The notes: generated by a model from the sequence alone, not told the origin. Positions 1-12,487 are shown, counted from the stretch's first letter. The stretch is DNA of 64,000 nt from Adiantum capillus-veneris (GCA_014529385.2 CM043955.1:143849640-143913639), one strand, 5' to 3'. Numbers and translations are program-made.

Positions 1-43
<43 letters not shown>

Positions 44-1931
44 GTGAGAAGATCGACACAGTACTGGGGACCAGAAGATGGGCTGGTCCTCCCCCCCCCC
101 CCGTAATAGTATCTTTATTACTGAGGAGAAGTCTATACAAGCACTTGAACCGAACGTATTACCATGTTCGTTCTAGAATAAGACTTGATGATTCCCGAAA
201 GCCTCGGCTTCCGATTCCTAGGGCAAAACCCTATTCCAAGGAACTTTCGTTCCTTATTCCAAATCCTTGAGAACCAAGGTTCTCGCCTCTGGATCACACC
301 TTCTAGACTCAGGGCATGGCATCCCTGCAACTCTTTTCCGACTCTCTTTCCAGAGTCCTGTTCCTGCAGAATAACTCAGCTTTCTTGGACACGAAGTCCT
401 TTCCTTGGGAATTTCAACTTCCGGATCACATCTCGAGAGTCTACCTCTCTTCAATCCGTGGATCTGCTTCCCAAACTTGGGTACGAAACCCTTGGGCTAA
501 TCTAGCTCTAGTTCCTCAGAGCGCTTTCTCCTGCAGAGGCTCATGCTTTCCTCTGCTCCTACTCCCTCACGAAGAGGAAGTACACCTGTAATCAAATACT
601 CAAGGATCATAACATGAAAATCGTTACCTTCAAAGTCTCGACGCTCGAAACGCAACTCGGTTCTCGAAAAAGGCAATTCCCCGGAAGAGATCTCTGCATA
701 GAAAATCCTCTCTTCCAATCCTACACACAAAAGAGGTGTTCTTGGGTTCCTTCTCGTAAATCAGCCCCTTCTATGACGTTTATGGGCTGAAAACAGAGAA
801 AAACAGCAGCTTGTCGCAATGAAAACACGCTCCATAGGCACTTCTTCGCGAGGGAACTCGTGCCCTAGGTCTTGACGACATCTAGTACACTTGGGGCAGC
901 CATGGGCATCACCGGCAACGTCTTCTTTACGGCTGAAATCTGCAGCAGCATCTCCTCCTTGCAAAGATTGGTCTTTTTTTCTGAGTGAGGGCATGTGATA
1001 CTATTATAGCTCCTAGCCACAAGCACGAATAGTTGCTCGCGTAGATATCGCAACCGTTTTGTTTTTTTTTCAAATTTTTTTTCTTTTCTTTTTTTTTCAC
1101 CGTTCTGCTAGAAAAAGAGAGAGAAAACGCTGGCTGATCTGTTGCCTTATTTATCAGATGGCTGCCCACTTATTAAATGGGCGGCCGGCGTATTTTAAAA
1201 ATAGTCTGAACCTGCCCCAAAACTCAATAAAACCTTATAAGTTAAAAACAATGCTTTCACAGCACTTCCCAGGCGTCCCTGGATGCAATCACATGCACAG
1301 TTGCAATGCAGACATAGACTTCCTCGCAGGAAAGCATCTGCTTTCCCGAAAAGCAATCCCGCTTTCTCAGAAAGCATTTGTTTTTCCTCAAAGTTTCCTT
1401 TGAACCCATCTTCATTCAAGTGCTTGCTTTTCCTTGTGCACAATTCTAACACAGTTCGGAATTTCCTCCCGACTATGGATATTCCCTTTCCGATGCACCC
1501 GTCACCCACCTTGTGACGCATCAGGATTACCCATCACCTGGTCCTTTCCTACCGAACTTACGGTACAATCTCCTTCACGATGCTCTATGTCACCCATCCT
1601 ATGACGCATCATAGATGTCTGTTCCCGGATGGTCGGATACTTCTTCCCGATGCTCCCTGTCACCCATCCGATGTGACGCATCAAAAGTACCCGTTCTTGG
1701 TGGCCTTACAAATATTCTCTTTCACAATGCTCCCGTCAATACTCTGAATGACGCACTAGGAATATTCTGTACTCGGATGTCTCCAGTGAGAGTAACCCTC
1801 TCACTTAAAATTCCAATAATACATTTAGAATTATTTTTCCTCGGTGTTCTAAGCGAGAAAACCCTCTCACTTATAAATCCAATAATTCATTTAGAATTAT
1901 TTTTCTGTCAGATAAAGCCAATTTGGCAACA
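1..1931 (-). repeat. 3' LTR of element A (truncated by window start)
   Basis: Matches 4966-6916 along its whole visible length. It contains an (AG)n start, a C run near 90-103 that is shorter in the other copy, and an A/T-rich block near 1050-1100. The right boundary is set by the loss of identity immediately after ggcaaca. Short open frames inside are shared by both LTRs and resemble no protein. Confidence 0.85.
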
Positions 1932-1945
1932 TCCCTCTCACTTAT
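1932..1945 (-). other. Polypurine tract of element A
   Basis: Read on the minus strand this is an A/G-rich run directly before the TG of the 3' LTR, the expected place for plus-strand priming. Confidence 0.6.
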
Positions 1946-4380
1946 AGACAGTTGTCCTCAACTATAGAGGTCCAACTGAACTGCCAAGGAGAAATTGGAA
2001 AAATTCCAAATCTTGCTTAATGGTGAGTTGAGCTAGTCCTTTCTCAAAAGAGAACTTAAAAATTAAATTAAACAAAGATTCAAAAAATCCAATAATTCAA
2101 TACTTAGCTTACCGGTCCATGTCCTTCCTCTAGTACCTCGAGGATATCCTTCACCAATCATCAAACTTACGAGCCATGTAAGAACTCGTCATTCACATCT
2201 TTCCAACAGATCGGAAGTTTTCCTTATCCGAGAATCTGTTAGCTCAATTCCACCTTCTCAATCCCGAGAAGAAAAATTCCTCTTAGAAATCAATCTAGGT
2301 CTATGTCCTTGCGCATAACCTTGCACTATTAGTCCTGAGGATATTAAACCTCTTTTGTCCTCCCGCATAGGGCATGTCGAGAGCATTAAGCTTCTGTGAA
2401 TCTTCCTGTGGCAGACAAAGTGTGTCATCTTACCAAAGTAAGTTCTTATTCCGGGCCTTTGCTTTGGGTAGGCCAATTGTTTCGAGAAGAATAATCTTCC
2501 TAGAAATCAATCTAGGTATTTGTCCTTGCGCATAATCCTGCGTTGTTAGTCCAGAGGGTATTAAACCTCTTGTGTCCTCCCACGTAGGGAATGCCCAAAT
2601 CATAAGAGTATTAATCTTGATGTCTTCCTTCACAAACAAAGTGTGTGATCACCTTAAAGAAGGTTCTTGTTTCGGGCCGTCGCTCAACGTAGGCGGACGG
2701 TTCCAATCCGAAGATTCCTTGTGCACGACGTACTTCCTTCCAATCTTTTCCTCTTGCAAGTTATTATCACCAACAGTGTTTTTCTGACACCCATTAGCGT
2801 CTCTTCCTTGCAGAGGCCATCCTTGCAAGCATCTAGGACTCCTCGGAAAATCTTAGGCAGATAAAATTCTAGCCATATCATTCTGTGAACATAAGTTCAA
2901 ACTCGGTCCACTTAAGGGCGTACACGCTTTAGATCTCAATGATGTTCTCCCATATGTGGTTAAGGTAATTCTTATAATTTTTAAAACGGTTGGCGAATTT
3001 TACTCTTACGAACATAATAGTTCGAATTTATTCCAGCAGCGTGTAAATGCTACTTGACCTGCACATGGAGAAACATATACCGCAACCAAAAGTTGCTACT
3101 GTAATGGTAAAAGCACATAGCGTACTCAATAATCAACGACCATCAGAAAACCTCTTCTCCGTAGAGAAACTCAAATTCCTTCTACCGAACACATCTCAAA
3201 TAGAGATTCTCGTGTCGGAATATCCTTACGCGCAAAAAGGCACTCAGGAGAGTATAACAAACTCCCGTTCTGTTCCAGAAAAAGAAGTTGGTTCATCTCA
3301 TTCCGTTCAACAGAAAAAAAATCAATTGGTAGATGACCCACCTTGGCATAGGTCTGCATCTTCGTGTGTTATCCATGTAGCCAAAGGTGTACATAATTCT
3401 TAAGTTGTGTTAGAATTTTGATGAACCTGGGAAATTACCTTCCCTTCGTAAGATCCTTAGAGCGAAGACGCTCAACCTGACGATCCCTTGGCTCGATCTT
3501 AGAGCAAAACCCGCTCATCAAATAATTCTTGGATTCGTCGAGCAGAGGCCGTAGTCGTCGTTGGTTCCTTCCCTCGTAAAGAGAGTGTTCATTCACTTGT
3601 GCGAAAAGCACTACCATATCTTCCCTTACCGAGTAGGAGGTGTTGGTTCATAAGGTCCTCAAGCTTACTGAAAGCTTTTCTTTGGTTGAAATCTCGGAAT
3701 GGTTTCTTCCTTTTTGCCGTCCTACCCGCAATAGCACGTAATTTGTTGGTGAACTACCGGATACGAGATCAATAGTTGACCTTCCGGATGGTTGAGCAAA
3801 CCAATTCATCGCATAAAGCAATGTTTCAACTCAATTCTACTCTCATAAACACTTGAGAGTGATTGTCCTGGTTAGACACATGCATATCTTGTGCATAAAA
3901 GCAATACGCAGTTTATGAGTTCCTCAAAGATTTAACTTTTGATCAAAGACCTGCTCTATCACTTAAAGTTTGAGGGTCTTCTATTCAAAAACTTAGGAGT
4001 TAGATTGAATTCCCTTACTCCAAACTTTCTCCGGATAGCAATGTATTCTTCGAGGAGAGGTAACAAAAATTCATTGTTTCTGTGTTCAATAGTTCCCGTC
4101 CCACTACGGGGATTAAAGTCTATGTACACTAAGGTGTACACTTTCAGCTTTTATCGCTGACTCCACCATCTGCTACAAAGTATCTTGCAGATGCGTCTAC
4201 ATTGTACAAAATTCGAGCAAAAATCCTTCATTAAATTTCTTTATCTTTCCTTCTTCAAAGAGGATCAAGAGTGGAGCTACCTTGGCAAAAGTGAACCACT
4301 ACTTGCTTGGACTCGCTCGTATTTCTATTGGGCAAACCGATCCCAATCTTCTTGGATGCCTTCTTCAAAGCGTAGAGGGA
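1946..4380 (-). other. Internal non-coding part of element A
   Basis: About 2.4 kb between the polypurine tract and the gag remnant. I see no pol motif on either strand; short open frames occur but none resembles a retroelement domain. The block carries a diverged tandem duplication at 2263-2700. Confidence 0.6.
2263..2700. repeat. Diverged tandem duplication, about 218-bp period
   Basis: Unit 1 (from about 2263) and unit 2 (from about 2481) share the order: cgagaaga start, an 18-base block around agaaatcaatctagg, a tgtccttgcgcata block, a tattaaacctctt block, and a caaagtgtgtgatc-like end. Both lie inside element A. Confidence 0.7.
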
Positions 4381-4761
4381 AAAAATTTGTCGGAAAATTC
4401 AGCCTTGAATTGAATCCAAGTCTTGTTGTAAGTTCCTTGCAGAGCTTTGGTATACCACCAAGTACTTGCAATCCCCTTGAGGTGTTTGGTCACAATACCT
4501 CTTCGACGCTTCTCAAAAATTGTCGTTTGCAAAGGAAACTTCAAATTGTCGAATGAAAGCAGTAGCTTTCAGGACATCTTCCCTTCCGTCAAAAGTATCA
4601 AACTTGATTGGAGTGTTCCTAGGTCTAAAGACCTTCATATCCTTCCCGAAATGACGGGATTTCTTGGCTATGGTTATGGTTTGATGTTCATGGATATTTT
4701 CTGGATTCTGAAGGATCTTGAGCATTCCGCTCCTTGGATTCTCTAGGTTCTTGAGCATCAT
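4381..4761 (-). pseudogene. Ty3/gypsy gag remnant of element A
   Basis: Minus-strand translation gives a typical retrotransposon gag core. An F-D-G-R-E-D motif is followed by a F-I-R-Q-F-E helix, then after a break a K-G-I-A-S-T-W-W segment and a T-W-x-x-F-K-A-E-F segment. This order is that of the retrotrans_gag domain, which forms the capsid shell around element RNA. The frame is broken at about 4512-4516 (a stop, then the reading continues in another frame), and another stop follows near 4371. The likely start is one of the Met codons at or near 4761. No zinc knuckle is evident downstream. Assignment to the gag family is fairly firm; loss of function follows from the disruptions. Confidence 0.7.
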
Positions 4762-4952
4762 GCTCTTGTCGCCTTCTCAGAGAATCCTAAATCTTGTGTC
4801 GCCTTCTTGCAGAGAGAAAAAAAAATTCCAACTCTGCGAGCTTTTCCTGCAGTACTTAGGTTTCCGCCTCCTTACTTCTCTCTTGGCTTGTCATGGCTTC
4901 TTCCCGTATCTTCCCAGAGTCGTCCTCTTTACAGAGAAAGAGAGGAGACCAT

Positions 4953-4964
4953 GCTCTCATACCA
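4953..4964 (-). other. Primer binding site, initiator Met tRNA-like
   Basis: The plus strand reads gctctcatacca, one mismatch from the 3' end of plant initiator Met tRNA. It sits one base from the LTR end at 4966, as expected for a minus-strand element. Confidence 0.75.
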
Positions 4965-4965
4965 C

Positions 4966-6916
4966 TGTCACAAACGGGAGCGCATAACAATATAAAATAC
5001 ATTCGGATAAATAGACTTTATCACTTAGTATTGAAGCCAAAGGATATAGAGAGAAATAGATAGAGAGAGAGATAGAGAGTGGGAAGATCGACACAATACT
5101 GGGGACCAGAAGATGGGTTGGTGCCCCCCTGTAATAGTATCTTTATTACTGATGAGAAGTCTATACAAGCACTTGAACCGAATGTATTACCACGTTCGTT
5201 CTAGAATAAGACTTGATGATTCCTGGAAGCCTCGGCTTCCGATTCCTAGGGCAAAACCCTATTCCAAGGAACTTCCGTTCCTTATTCCAAATCCTTGAGA
5301 ACCAAGGTTCTCGCCTCTGGATCACACCTTCTAGACTCAGGGCATGGCATCCCTGCAACTCTTTTCCGACTCTCTTTCCAGAGTCCTGTTCCTGCAGAAT
5401 AACTCCGCTTTCTTGGACACGAAGTCCTTTCCTTGGGAATTTCAACTTCCGGATCACATCTCGAGAGTCTACCTCTCTTCAATCCGTGGATCTGCTTCCC
5501 AAACTTGGGTACGAAACCCTTGGGCTAATCTAGCTCTAGTTCCTCAGAGCGCTTTCTCCTGCAGAGGCTCATGCTTTCCTCTGCTCCTACTCCCTCACGA
5601 AGAGGAACGACACCTGTAATCAAATACTCAGAGATCATAACATGAAAATCGTTACCTTCAGAGTCTCGACGCTCGAAACGCAACTCGGTTCTCGAAAAAA
5701 GCAATTCCCCGAAAGAGATCTCTGCATAGAAAATCCTCTCTTCCAATCCTACACACAAAAGAGGTGTTCTTAGGTTCCTTCTCGTAAATCAGCCCCGTCT
5801 ACGACATTTATGGACTGAAAACAGAGAAAAACAACAGCTTGTCGCAATGAAAACACGCTCCGTAGGCACTTCTTCGCGAGGCAACTCGTGCACTGGGTCT
5901 TGACGACATCTGGTACACTTGGGGCAGCCATGGGCATCACCGGCAACGTCTTCTTTACGGCTGAAATCTGCAGCAGCATGTGATACTTTTATAGCTCCTA
6001 GCCACAAGCCCGAATAGTTGCTCGCATAGATATCGCAACCGTTTTTTTTTTTTTTTTTCAAATTTTTTTTCTTTTCTTTTTCGCTGTTCTGCTAGAAAAA
6101 GAGAGAGAGAAAACGTTGGCTGATCTGTTGCCTTATTTATCAGATGGCTGCCCACTTATTAAATGGGCGGCCGGCGTATTTTAAAAATAGTCTGAACCTG
6201 CCCCAAAACTCAATAAAACCTTATAAGTTAAAAACAATGCTTTCACAGCACTTCCCAGGCGTCCCTGGATGCAATCACATGCACAGTTGCAATGCAGACA
6301 TAGAGTTCCTCGCGGGAAAGCATCTGCTTTCCCGAAAACAATCCCGCTTTCTCAGAAAGCATTTGTTTTTCCTCAAAGTTTCCTTTGAACCCATCTTCAT
6401 TCAAGTGCTTGCTTTTCCTTGTGCACAATTCTAACACAGTTCGGAATTTCCTCCCGACTATGGATATTCCCTTTCCGATGCACCCGTCACCCACCTTGTG
6501 ACGCATCAGGATTACCCATCACCTGGTCCTTTCCTACCGAACTTACGGTACAATCTCCTTCACGATGCTCTATGTCACCCATCCTATGACGCATCATAGA
6601 TGTCTGTTCCCGGATGGTCGGATACTTCTTCCCGATGCTCCCTGTCACCCATCCGATGTGACGCATCAAAAGTACCCGTTCTTGGTGGCCTTACAAATAT
6701 TCTCTTTCACAATGCTCCCGTCAATACTCTGAATGACGCACTAGGAATATTCTGTACTCGGATGTCTCCAGTGAGAGTAACCCTCTCACTTAAAATTCCA
6801 ATAATACATTTAGAATTATTTTTCCTCGGTGTTCTAAGCGAGAAAACCCTCTCACTTATAAATCCAATAATTCATTTAGAATTATTTTTCTGTCAGATAA
6901 AGCCAATTTGGCAACA
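4966..6916 (-). repeat. 5' LTR of element A
   Basis: 1951 bp; TGTTGCC start and TGACA end on the minus strand. Nearly identical to 1-1931. On the minus strand this is the promoter-bearing LTR next to the primer site. Confidence 0.85.
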
Positions 6917-7400
6917 CTATCTGCTGAAATTCGGGGATGTTCGGTGGCTGAAAATGACTGTTTTGGCTGCGTTTTCGAGGGCTGAAAATGGGGAATCTTC
7001 TGCAACCAATGGGGCTAAATCTGCTACTTCCTATGCATGCTGAAAACGCTGAGTCTTCTGCTGCAAATTGGCTGAAAATCAAAAACGCTCATGCCTTCCT
7101 GTTGCTAGCAAAAACGCTAGGCTGATCTGGTGCTGAAATCCAAAAATGCTGAAGCTCTTGCTAGCGTTAGTGAATTGCTACAGTGCTGGAGTCGCCACCG
7201 GTCAGGAAATGCTGAAAGCGCCACGCTGTGTTGGAGGTTGACGATGGCAAACCAAAAACGCAGGCTGAAGTCTATGGCGATGTTCAAGACCAAAACGCCG
7301 GGGGTTCCTGCTGGGGTACTGCTGAGAAGGTGCCTGTTGAGCGGGGAGCTCCTGCTGCCTCTTCTGCCATTTAGTGCTAACTTGGGTTTGCTTATACATA
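6917..7400. repeat. Irregular repeats of gctgaaa / aaaacgct
   Basis: The words gctgaaa and aaaacgc recur about a dozen times with variable spacing just outside element A. No protein or RNA family is recognised. Confidence 0.5.
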
Positions 7401-8454
7401 AACTTAGCAAAATTGCCCTACCTACTTTTGTTGGAAAGTCACTTAAAAATAATAAGTGAAAAATGTCAAAAATAGGGAAAATAGGCTAAATGCACTGGAA
7501 AATTCCCCTAACTGATTCTAATGGATTCTGATGGGAATTTTGATGATCATGTTGTGTGCAACCAGAGGATATGCATCTATGCTAAGTGACTAGGCATGCA
7601 CGGTCTACAAATACTCACAAAAGTGCCAGATCACTTCTAATCTAGACTGACTGGACTCACTGAACCCTGTTATGTTGTAGCTTGTCCACGGACACAGGGT
7701 TGGATGTGTCAGGTGACATCAAGCTTCAATGGAGAGCTCAAGTGCGTAGAGCACGTTCACAATAGGGGGGTTAGGTGCACTGCCAACCTCTCAAGTGAGA
7801 GAGGTGCAGCTCTTATATAGCCATCCAGAAGAGAGGGCACTAGGGGGGGGGGGGGGGGGGGGGGGGAGAGAGAGAGAGAGACTTTGCATGGGTAAGTGTG
7901 CCAAGTGGGACACTTGTTTAATAACTTAAAAACCATTCAACTTTTGATTGTAAAAGTTTACTAGGCCATTATTAAAATGTGCAGATAACTCACAACTGGT
8001 CACATTAATGCTACTTATGAAAACATCAGATGCTCCTGACATAATGTTGTACCAACACTGCTCTTGCATCACCTGTTTGCACATGTCCGGCCACTTGGCC
8101 CGGGCACAAATAATTAACCTTAGTTTAATTAGCTAACCCTATGGCCTTATTACAAAGTAATCCCGACCTTAGGATCACTGTTCTAAGGACCATCTCATTC
8201 CTGTACTCGCACTGATGCGCGTAATTTTCTAAGCCTAAAATTCTGAGGCTGTTGTCTACCTCTTTTGAAGGCCCGATTTTCCAATCACTAGGGCTTTAGG
8301 GTATTTTTCTACTAGGGCCTCCACGAGGTGCTCAGGCTTGCATTTAGGCGCACCAAAGGCCATAGAACTACTGGATCTATTCTGGTGAGCACACAACTAT
8401 TTAAGTATCTATTTTATAGTAAATAAATTAATTTTTTACAAAAATTGATATAGT
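7401..8454. other. Intergenic sequence with a G-run microsatellite
   Basis: No gene seen. A run of 24 G (7843-7866) is followed by (AG)n to 7881. A minus-strand TATA-like word lies near 7813-7820, so part of this could be an old LTR. Confidence 0.5.
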
Positions 8455-8460
8455 TACATG

Positions 8461-8880
8461 TGGTAGATTGGTTATGCCATTTTTCTCTTGAATAAGAGGT
8501 CTTCAGTTCAGCTTTCCTCGTTGAATAGATCTTTAAAGTCTCTTGTGATACTTTTCTACGACATTAAAATTTACTTCTTCTGGAGTGGGGAGGTGTCTGT
8601 GGGTGTGAGTGTGAGTGTGCTAATACAAATAGAAAAATGATATAACCTTTCTATCACCGTAGATTGGTGAATAATAGGTCTTGACTTCAACCCTCCTCAT
8701 CGAGTAGATCTTTAGGGTCTCTTGAGATAGTTTCTAACGATGTTAAAATTCTCTTCTTCTCAAGTGTGTGTGTGCTGATACAAAGAGGAAAATGGTATAA
8801 CCTTTTTGTATCCAAGTGTGATAGATTGGTTATGCCATTTTCCTCTTGAATAACAAGTCTTGAGTTCTACTCTCCTTGGA
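8461..8880. repeat. Three diverged tandem repeats, 160-200 bp
   Basis: Each copy (starting near 8461, 8659 and 8819) opens with a tagattggt word and a block about a sided-out list of tcttga/gagtt words; the first two continue through gtagatcttt-like, gtctcttg-like and (gt)n blocks. The third copy is truncated. Confidence 0.7.
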
Positions 8881-9844
8881 ACTGGTTCGTAGGGCAGTAG
8901 AGTTTAGCTTTCACTCGATTCTTTACTTGATAAATTTTACTTGACTTTACGACACACAGAAACTTCCTCATAAACCGGTGGCTGAAATTAACACTTCAAA
9001 TAATGCACGGCCTGGAAGCTAGAGTGCTTCCAAGCAAACAACGACACCCTGTAGGCCCCAAAGATTGGCACCCCTTTCGGTATTTCTTTATTCTTATGAA
9101 ACTTGGGAGAAAACCTGCAATTTCCTCGAGCTATCCCGCTTTTACCAGGTTGAAAATGGCCTACTCTAGCCCAATCTCGACAACATAACCACATTAGGAG
9201 GCTTCATAGACAAAATCCCAATGTAAAAAGTGACTTTCTCGACGCAAATGAGCAAACCTGGCGAGAATCTGCAACACACTGAATTCTCTGTTTTTTGCCC
9301 CAAAAATGCACCAGATCACCTATACAATGATCCTCTCGCTTCCATGAAGCTCCTGGGGGTATTAGGGATTGATTAGGGTCAAAACCCTAAACCTGCAAAA
9401 GTACACAGCACGCTGTAATTCACTGTTTCGGGCTCCGTTTCGCGTGGAGATTGCATCCATAACAAGCACTCGAGCTCCCGCACCTGTAGGGCTACTTGCC
9501 CTTTGAACCGGACAAGATTTCTCTCTCCAAGTTACATGTACCTGCGGAGGATTAGCAATTAGCTAATCCAATACCTGTGCAAGAGGCTCTTGCCTTGGCA
9601 AACATGCATGAACCCACACAACGGTATATACAAATGAAAAGCCCTCATGCGGGGCATCACAATTCTGTATTCAAAAGGGGAGAGAGATGCAAGAGAAAAG
9701 AATCACCATGCTACATCAAACAAGGGAAAAGGCAAGCTTTCCATTAAAGTTGTGATCACTTGCACCCACTACTCACACTCACTAGAGTTCACTTATTTTC
9801 AAGATCAACCCCTTCTCTCAATTTGGGCGTCCCCTCTTGCTGAT
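8881..9844. other. No recognised feature
   Basis: Both strands have only short open frames. I looked here for the missing 3' exons of the ACT-domain gene and found none. Confidence 0.5.
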
Positions 9845-10187
9845 GGCTCTAGCAATTGCATCTGGAGCCGCCAAGTGTCCACTTTGCCTCTTTTGAGTTA
9901 ATTTCCTAGCACCCATGGACTTATAAAGTGTAGCGAGGGACCTGAATGACTTTGAATTGAGCCTAGACATCCTTTTACTGCTCGGATTTCAGTGCCGACT
10001 AGACTCACCATCTCGTGTCGACCTGCCCTACACTGGTGCACGTGAAACTCTCGACCGTAAGCCGTTTCACATTGGCCATACAATGTCCAACCATTTATGA
10101 CTTCAAACAGAGGGTCCCATAAATTAAATAAAAATCAAGGGAAAGGAACCAACAACTAAGGTTAGTGGATGCGACCGCCTCGTGATA
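9845..10187 (-). repeat. 3' LTR of the chromovirus
   Basis: Aligns with 11534-11869 with scattered substitutions. Its start on the minus strand follows a polypurine tract. Confidence 0.75.
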
Positions 10188-10551
10188 TGCCCCCCTCTTG
10201 AAATCGCGAACGTCCTCGATTGCATGCCAAATATACATGCCATAAATGATTTAGTGTAATTAGCGCTTTTTTTAATCACATGTATCCGCAAGAAAGGTCA
10301 TATAACATAGATACAAATCACATAATGAAACCTTCATACTTTTGTCATTTCTATCTACGATAGAAGTGAACATTATATCTTTAGCATTTGAAGAGCAATG
10401 TCCACTTCTATTGCACAGAATCCGTATATACATTTGATATGCTAGCTCCATTATTACCTCTCTTTCGAAAACGTTGAGTTGGGGTATACGTACATTGTAA
10501 CCCAAAGGCCTCAAGGTAAAGCTACAGTACATTCCATGACTCTAGCACTTC

Positions 10552-11563
10552 AAACTCTTCCATCCACTTTGCATCCATAGGTGGATAGTTCCTAAACTTC
10601 ACCAAGTAAATTTTTCCTCAACTTTTCTTTCCTTATGTGCCAAAACCTGCTCAAGAACCAAGATCTCATCAAGTTTCTCAACTTTTGATTGATCCTCATC
10701 TGACATATCTTCTAGCACATCACCCAGAAAGAGTCTTCAAAGACTCACACGAGAAACGCATTATGAATCTTCCAAGTGTCGAGCAATTTCAACCTATAAG
10801 CAACGTCATTGATCTTATTAAGTACTTCAAAGGGTCCATAATAATGCATGCTGAGCTTGGGGAATAACCTTCCCTTGTCCTTCATCTTCTTTAACCTTGC
10901 CTTTTTAAGCCATAAAGAGTATCCTTTCACCAAGTGAAAACAACAATTCACGTCGGTGACAATCAGCAACCCCTCTCTGCTTTGCTTGAGTCTTCTCTAA
11001 GGCAAGCTTGATTTTCTTGTACATTTCATCCATATTCTCATCATATTGATCTGCTTCGAAAAAAAATTCCTTCATGTGCAAAATGGGAGGAACCTTTTTG
11101 CAACCCTCAACAATCTCAAAAGGTGCCTTGCCTATTGACGAATGCACCGTATTGTTGTACGCATACTCAACACAGTTCCCACTTGCCCTTATTATCTGAC
11201 ACATAGCATTTCAACAGATCTAAGACACTAGAATTAGCCTCTTCTGACTATCCATCAGCTTGTAGATAAAATGAGGAGGAAAAGTTGAGCGTGGTATCCA
11301 TGTTTTCAAATAAGCCTCTCCAAAACAGGCTCGTCATACGAGGTCGTCATACGAGGATCACGATCACTGACAATAGATTATGGCATACCATGGTACTTGA
11401 AAACATTTTTCATAAACAATCGTGTCACAAAATTTATATTCTTCCTGACAAGAATAAAATGGGCCTGCTTGCTGAAACTGCAAATAATGGTCCATATACC
11501 ATCATTCTCAGTCGACATTCTTGGAAGATCAAAGGTTCTAGCAATTGCATCTGGAACCGACAA
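10552..11563 (-). pseudogene. Ty3/gypsy integrase with chromodomain-like C terminus
   Basis: On the minus strand the order is: L-P-R-x(5)-D-x-I start of the catalytic core; F-S-K-Q-A-H-F-I; K-Y-H-G-M-P; S-I-V-S-D-R-D-P-R carrying a catalytic Asp; a Q-A-D-G-x-S-E-E-A-N-S segment; N-N-T-V-H-S-S-I-G-K-A-P-F; and a Y-G-P-F (GPY/F-type) module. A K-I-Y-L-V-K-F-x-N-Y-P-P-x-D-A-x-W stretch at about 10552-10625 resembles the chromodomain of chromoviruses. Integrase inserts element DNA, and the chromodomain directs it to chromatin. Stops (for example right after G-M-P near 11378) and frameshifts make it non-functional. Confidence 0.8.
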
Positions 11564-11869
11564 GTGTCCGCTTTGCCTCTTTTAACTTAATTACCCACTG
11601 ACTTATAAAGTGTAGCGAGGGGCCTAAATGACTTTGAGTTGAGCCTAGACGCCCTTTTACTGCTCAGATTTCAATGCCGATCGGCCTGACCATCTCGTGG
11701 CAACCTGCCCTTCATTGTTGCAGGTAAAGCTCTCGACCGTGGACGGTTTCACATTGGCCATACAATGTCCTACAATTTGTGACTTCAAAAAGAGGGTCTC
11801 AAATATTAAATAAAAATCAAGGGAAAGAAACCAACAACTAAGGTTAGTGGTTGCGACCGCCTCGTGACA
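11534..11869 (-). repeat. 5' LTR of the chromovirus
   Basis: Begins TGTCACGAGG on the minus strand. It is fused on its inner side to integrase sequence, without a recognisable primer site. Confidence 0.75.
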
Positions 11870-11892
11870 AACACACACACACACACAGTCAG

Positions 11893-11942
<50 letters not shown>
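11870..11942. repeat. (AC)n and (AG)n microsatellites
   Basis: A short (AC)n tract at 11870-11886, then (AG)n at about 11895-11942. Serine/leucine open frames here are artefacts. Confidence 0.95.
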
Positions 11943-11947
<5 letters not shown>

Positions 11948-12487
11948 CACAACTCTAATAGGACAACCTACGAAAAAAGTAAAGATTAAGAAACCCCATG
12001 TCATGCTCTCAGCAGAAAAGACTCCAGAACATTAACACGCTTCTAGAGCATACAAAAGAACACTGAGCACAACCATTCTCAAAGGTCTCGTGGATAAAAA
12101 TTATTTAAATCTCCGCAGGCCATCCCACACCTTTTATGGAAGGCATGGCATGCATAGAATGTGCAAGCTTGTGCCCTATGCTCTTAAGAGGCAACGTCGT
12201 CAAATATTATGTCCTTAAAGTTGCATACACCCAAAGCACAAGAGTTTCCATCACAGTCCCGTGGGACACAAACTGGGAACGGGGAACGGGGAACAGAGAC
12301 GAGCCTGTATTCCCATTAACCCTATAAATATAGGTATCAAGTAGAACAGAAACCAAACTAGGGTGGAGGGGGACGAGGACAAAAATTGGCTATTCCCTGT
12401 GACTATGGTTCCCAGCTACCCATATTTGCTTACACCCATTTTTCCATTTGATAGCCTAAGAGGACGCCAGGAATAAAGTAAACAAAC
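11943..12487. other. Probable intron or 3' flank of the ACT-domain gene
   Basis: Directly downstream (minus strand) of the last visible exon. Contains tandem ggaacgggga words near 12275-12293. No exon for the second ACT domain is visible. Confidence 0.4.

Larger units (their letters stand above)
1..6916 (-). mobile_element. LTR retrotransposon A, gag-only Ty3/gypsy derivative (LARD-like)
   Basis: Two nearly identical direct repeats (1-1931 and 4966-6916) flank about 3 kb of internal sequence. On the minus strand the LTR begins TGTTGCC and ends in CA, followed by a primer site resembling initiator Met tRNA (4953-4964). A purine-rich tract lies just inside the other LTR (1932-1945). The only recognisable coding sequence is a broken Ty3/gypsy-type gag at 4381-4761; I see no protease, RT, RNase H or integrase. 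Long LTRs with little coding sequence fit a large retrotransposon derivative that depends on proteins from elsewhere. The left LTR is cut by the window edge (about 70-80 bases missing), so target duplications cannot be checked. The LTRs differ at scattered sites and in the length of a C run. Confidence 0.85.
9845..11869 (-). mobile_element. Deleted chromovirus (Ty3/gypsy) with two short LTRs
   Basis: A direct repeat of about 340 bp (9845-10187 and 11534-11869) flanks integrase and chromodomain-like remnants, all on the minus strand. The LTR begins TGTCACGAGG on the minus strand (mutated to TATCACGAGG in the left copy). A G-rich polypurine tract lies directly next to the left LTR (10188-10200). 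Gag, protease, RT and RNase H are absent: the right LTR abuts the integrase core directly, so one deletion removed the 5' two thirds of the element. No target duplication could be recognised because the outer LTR edge is unclear. Confidence 0.75.

Noticed and set aside
185-591. Overlapping open frames in the LTRs of element A, repeated at 5213-5619
   Set aside because: Both strands and several frames are open, composition is non-protein-like, and they are simply copied with the LTR.
12136-12327. Small plus-strand open frame downstream of the ACT-domain exons
   Set aside because: No domain, lies on the other strand in a likely intron, and shows a tandem ggaacgggga repeat.
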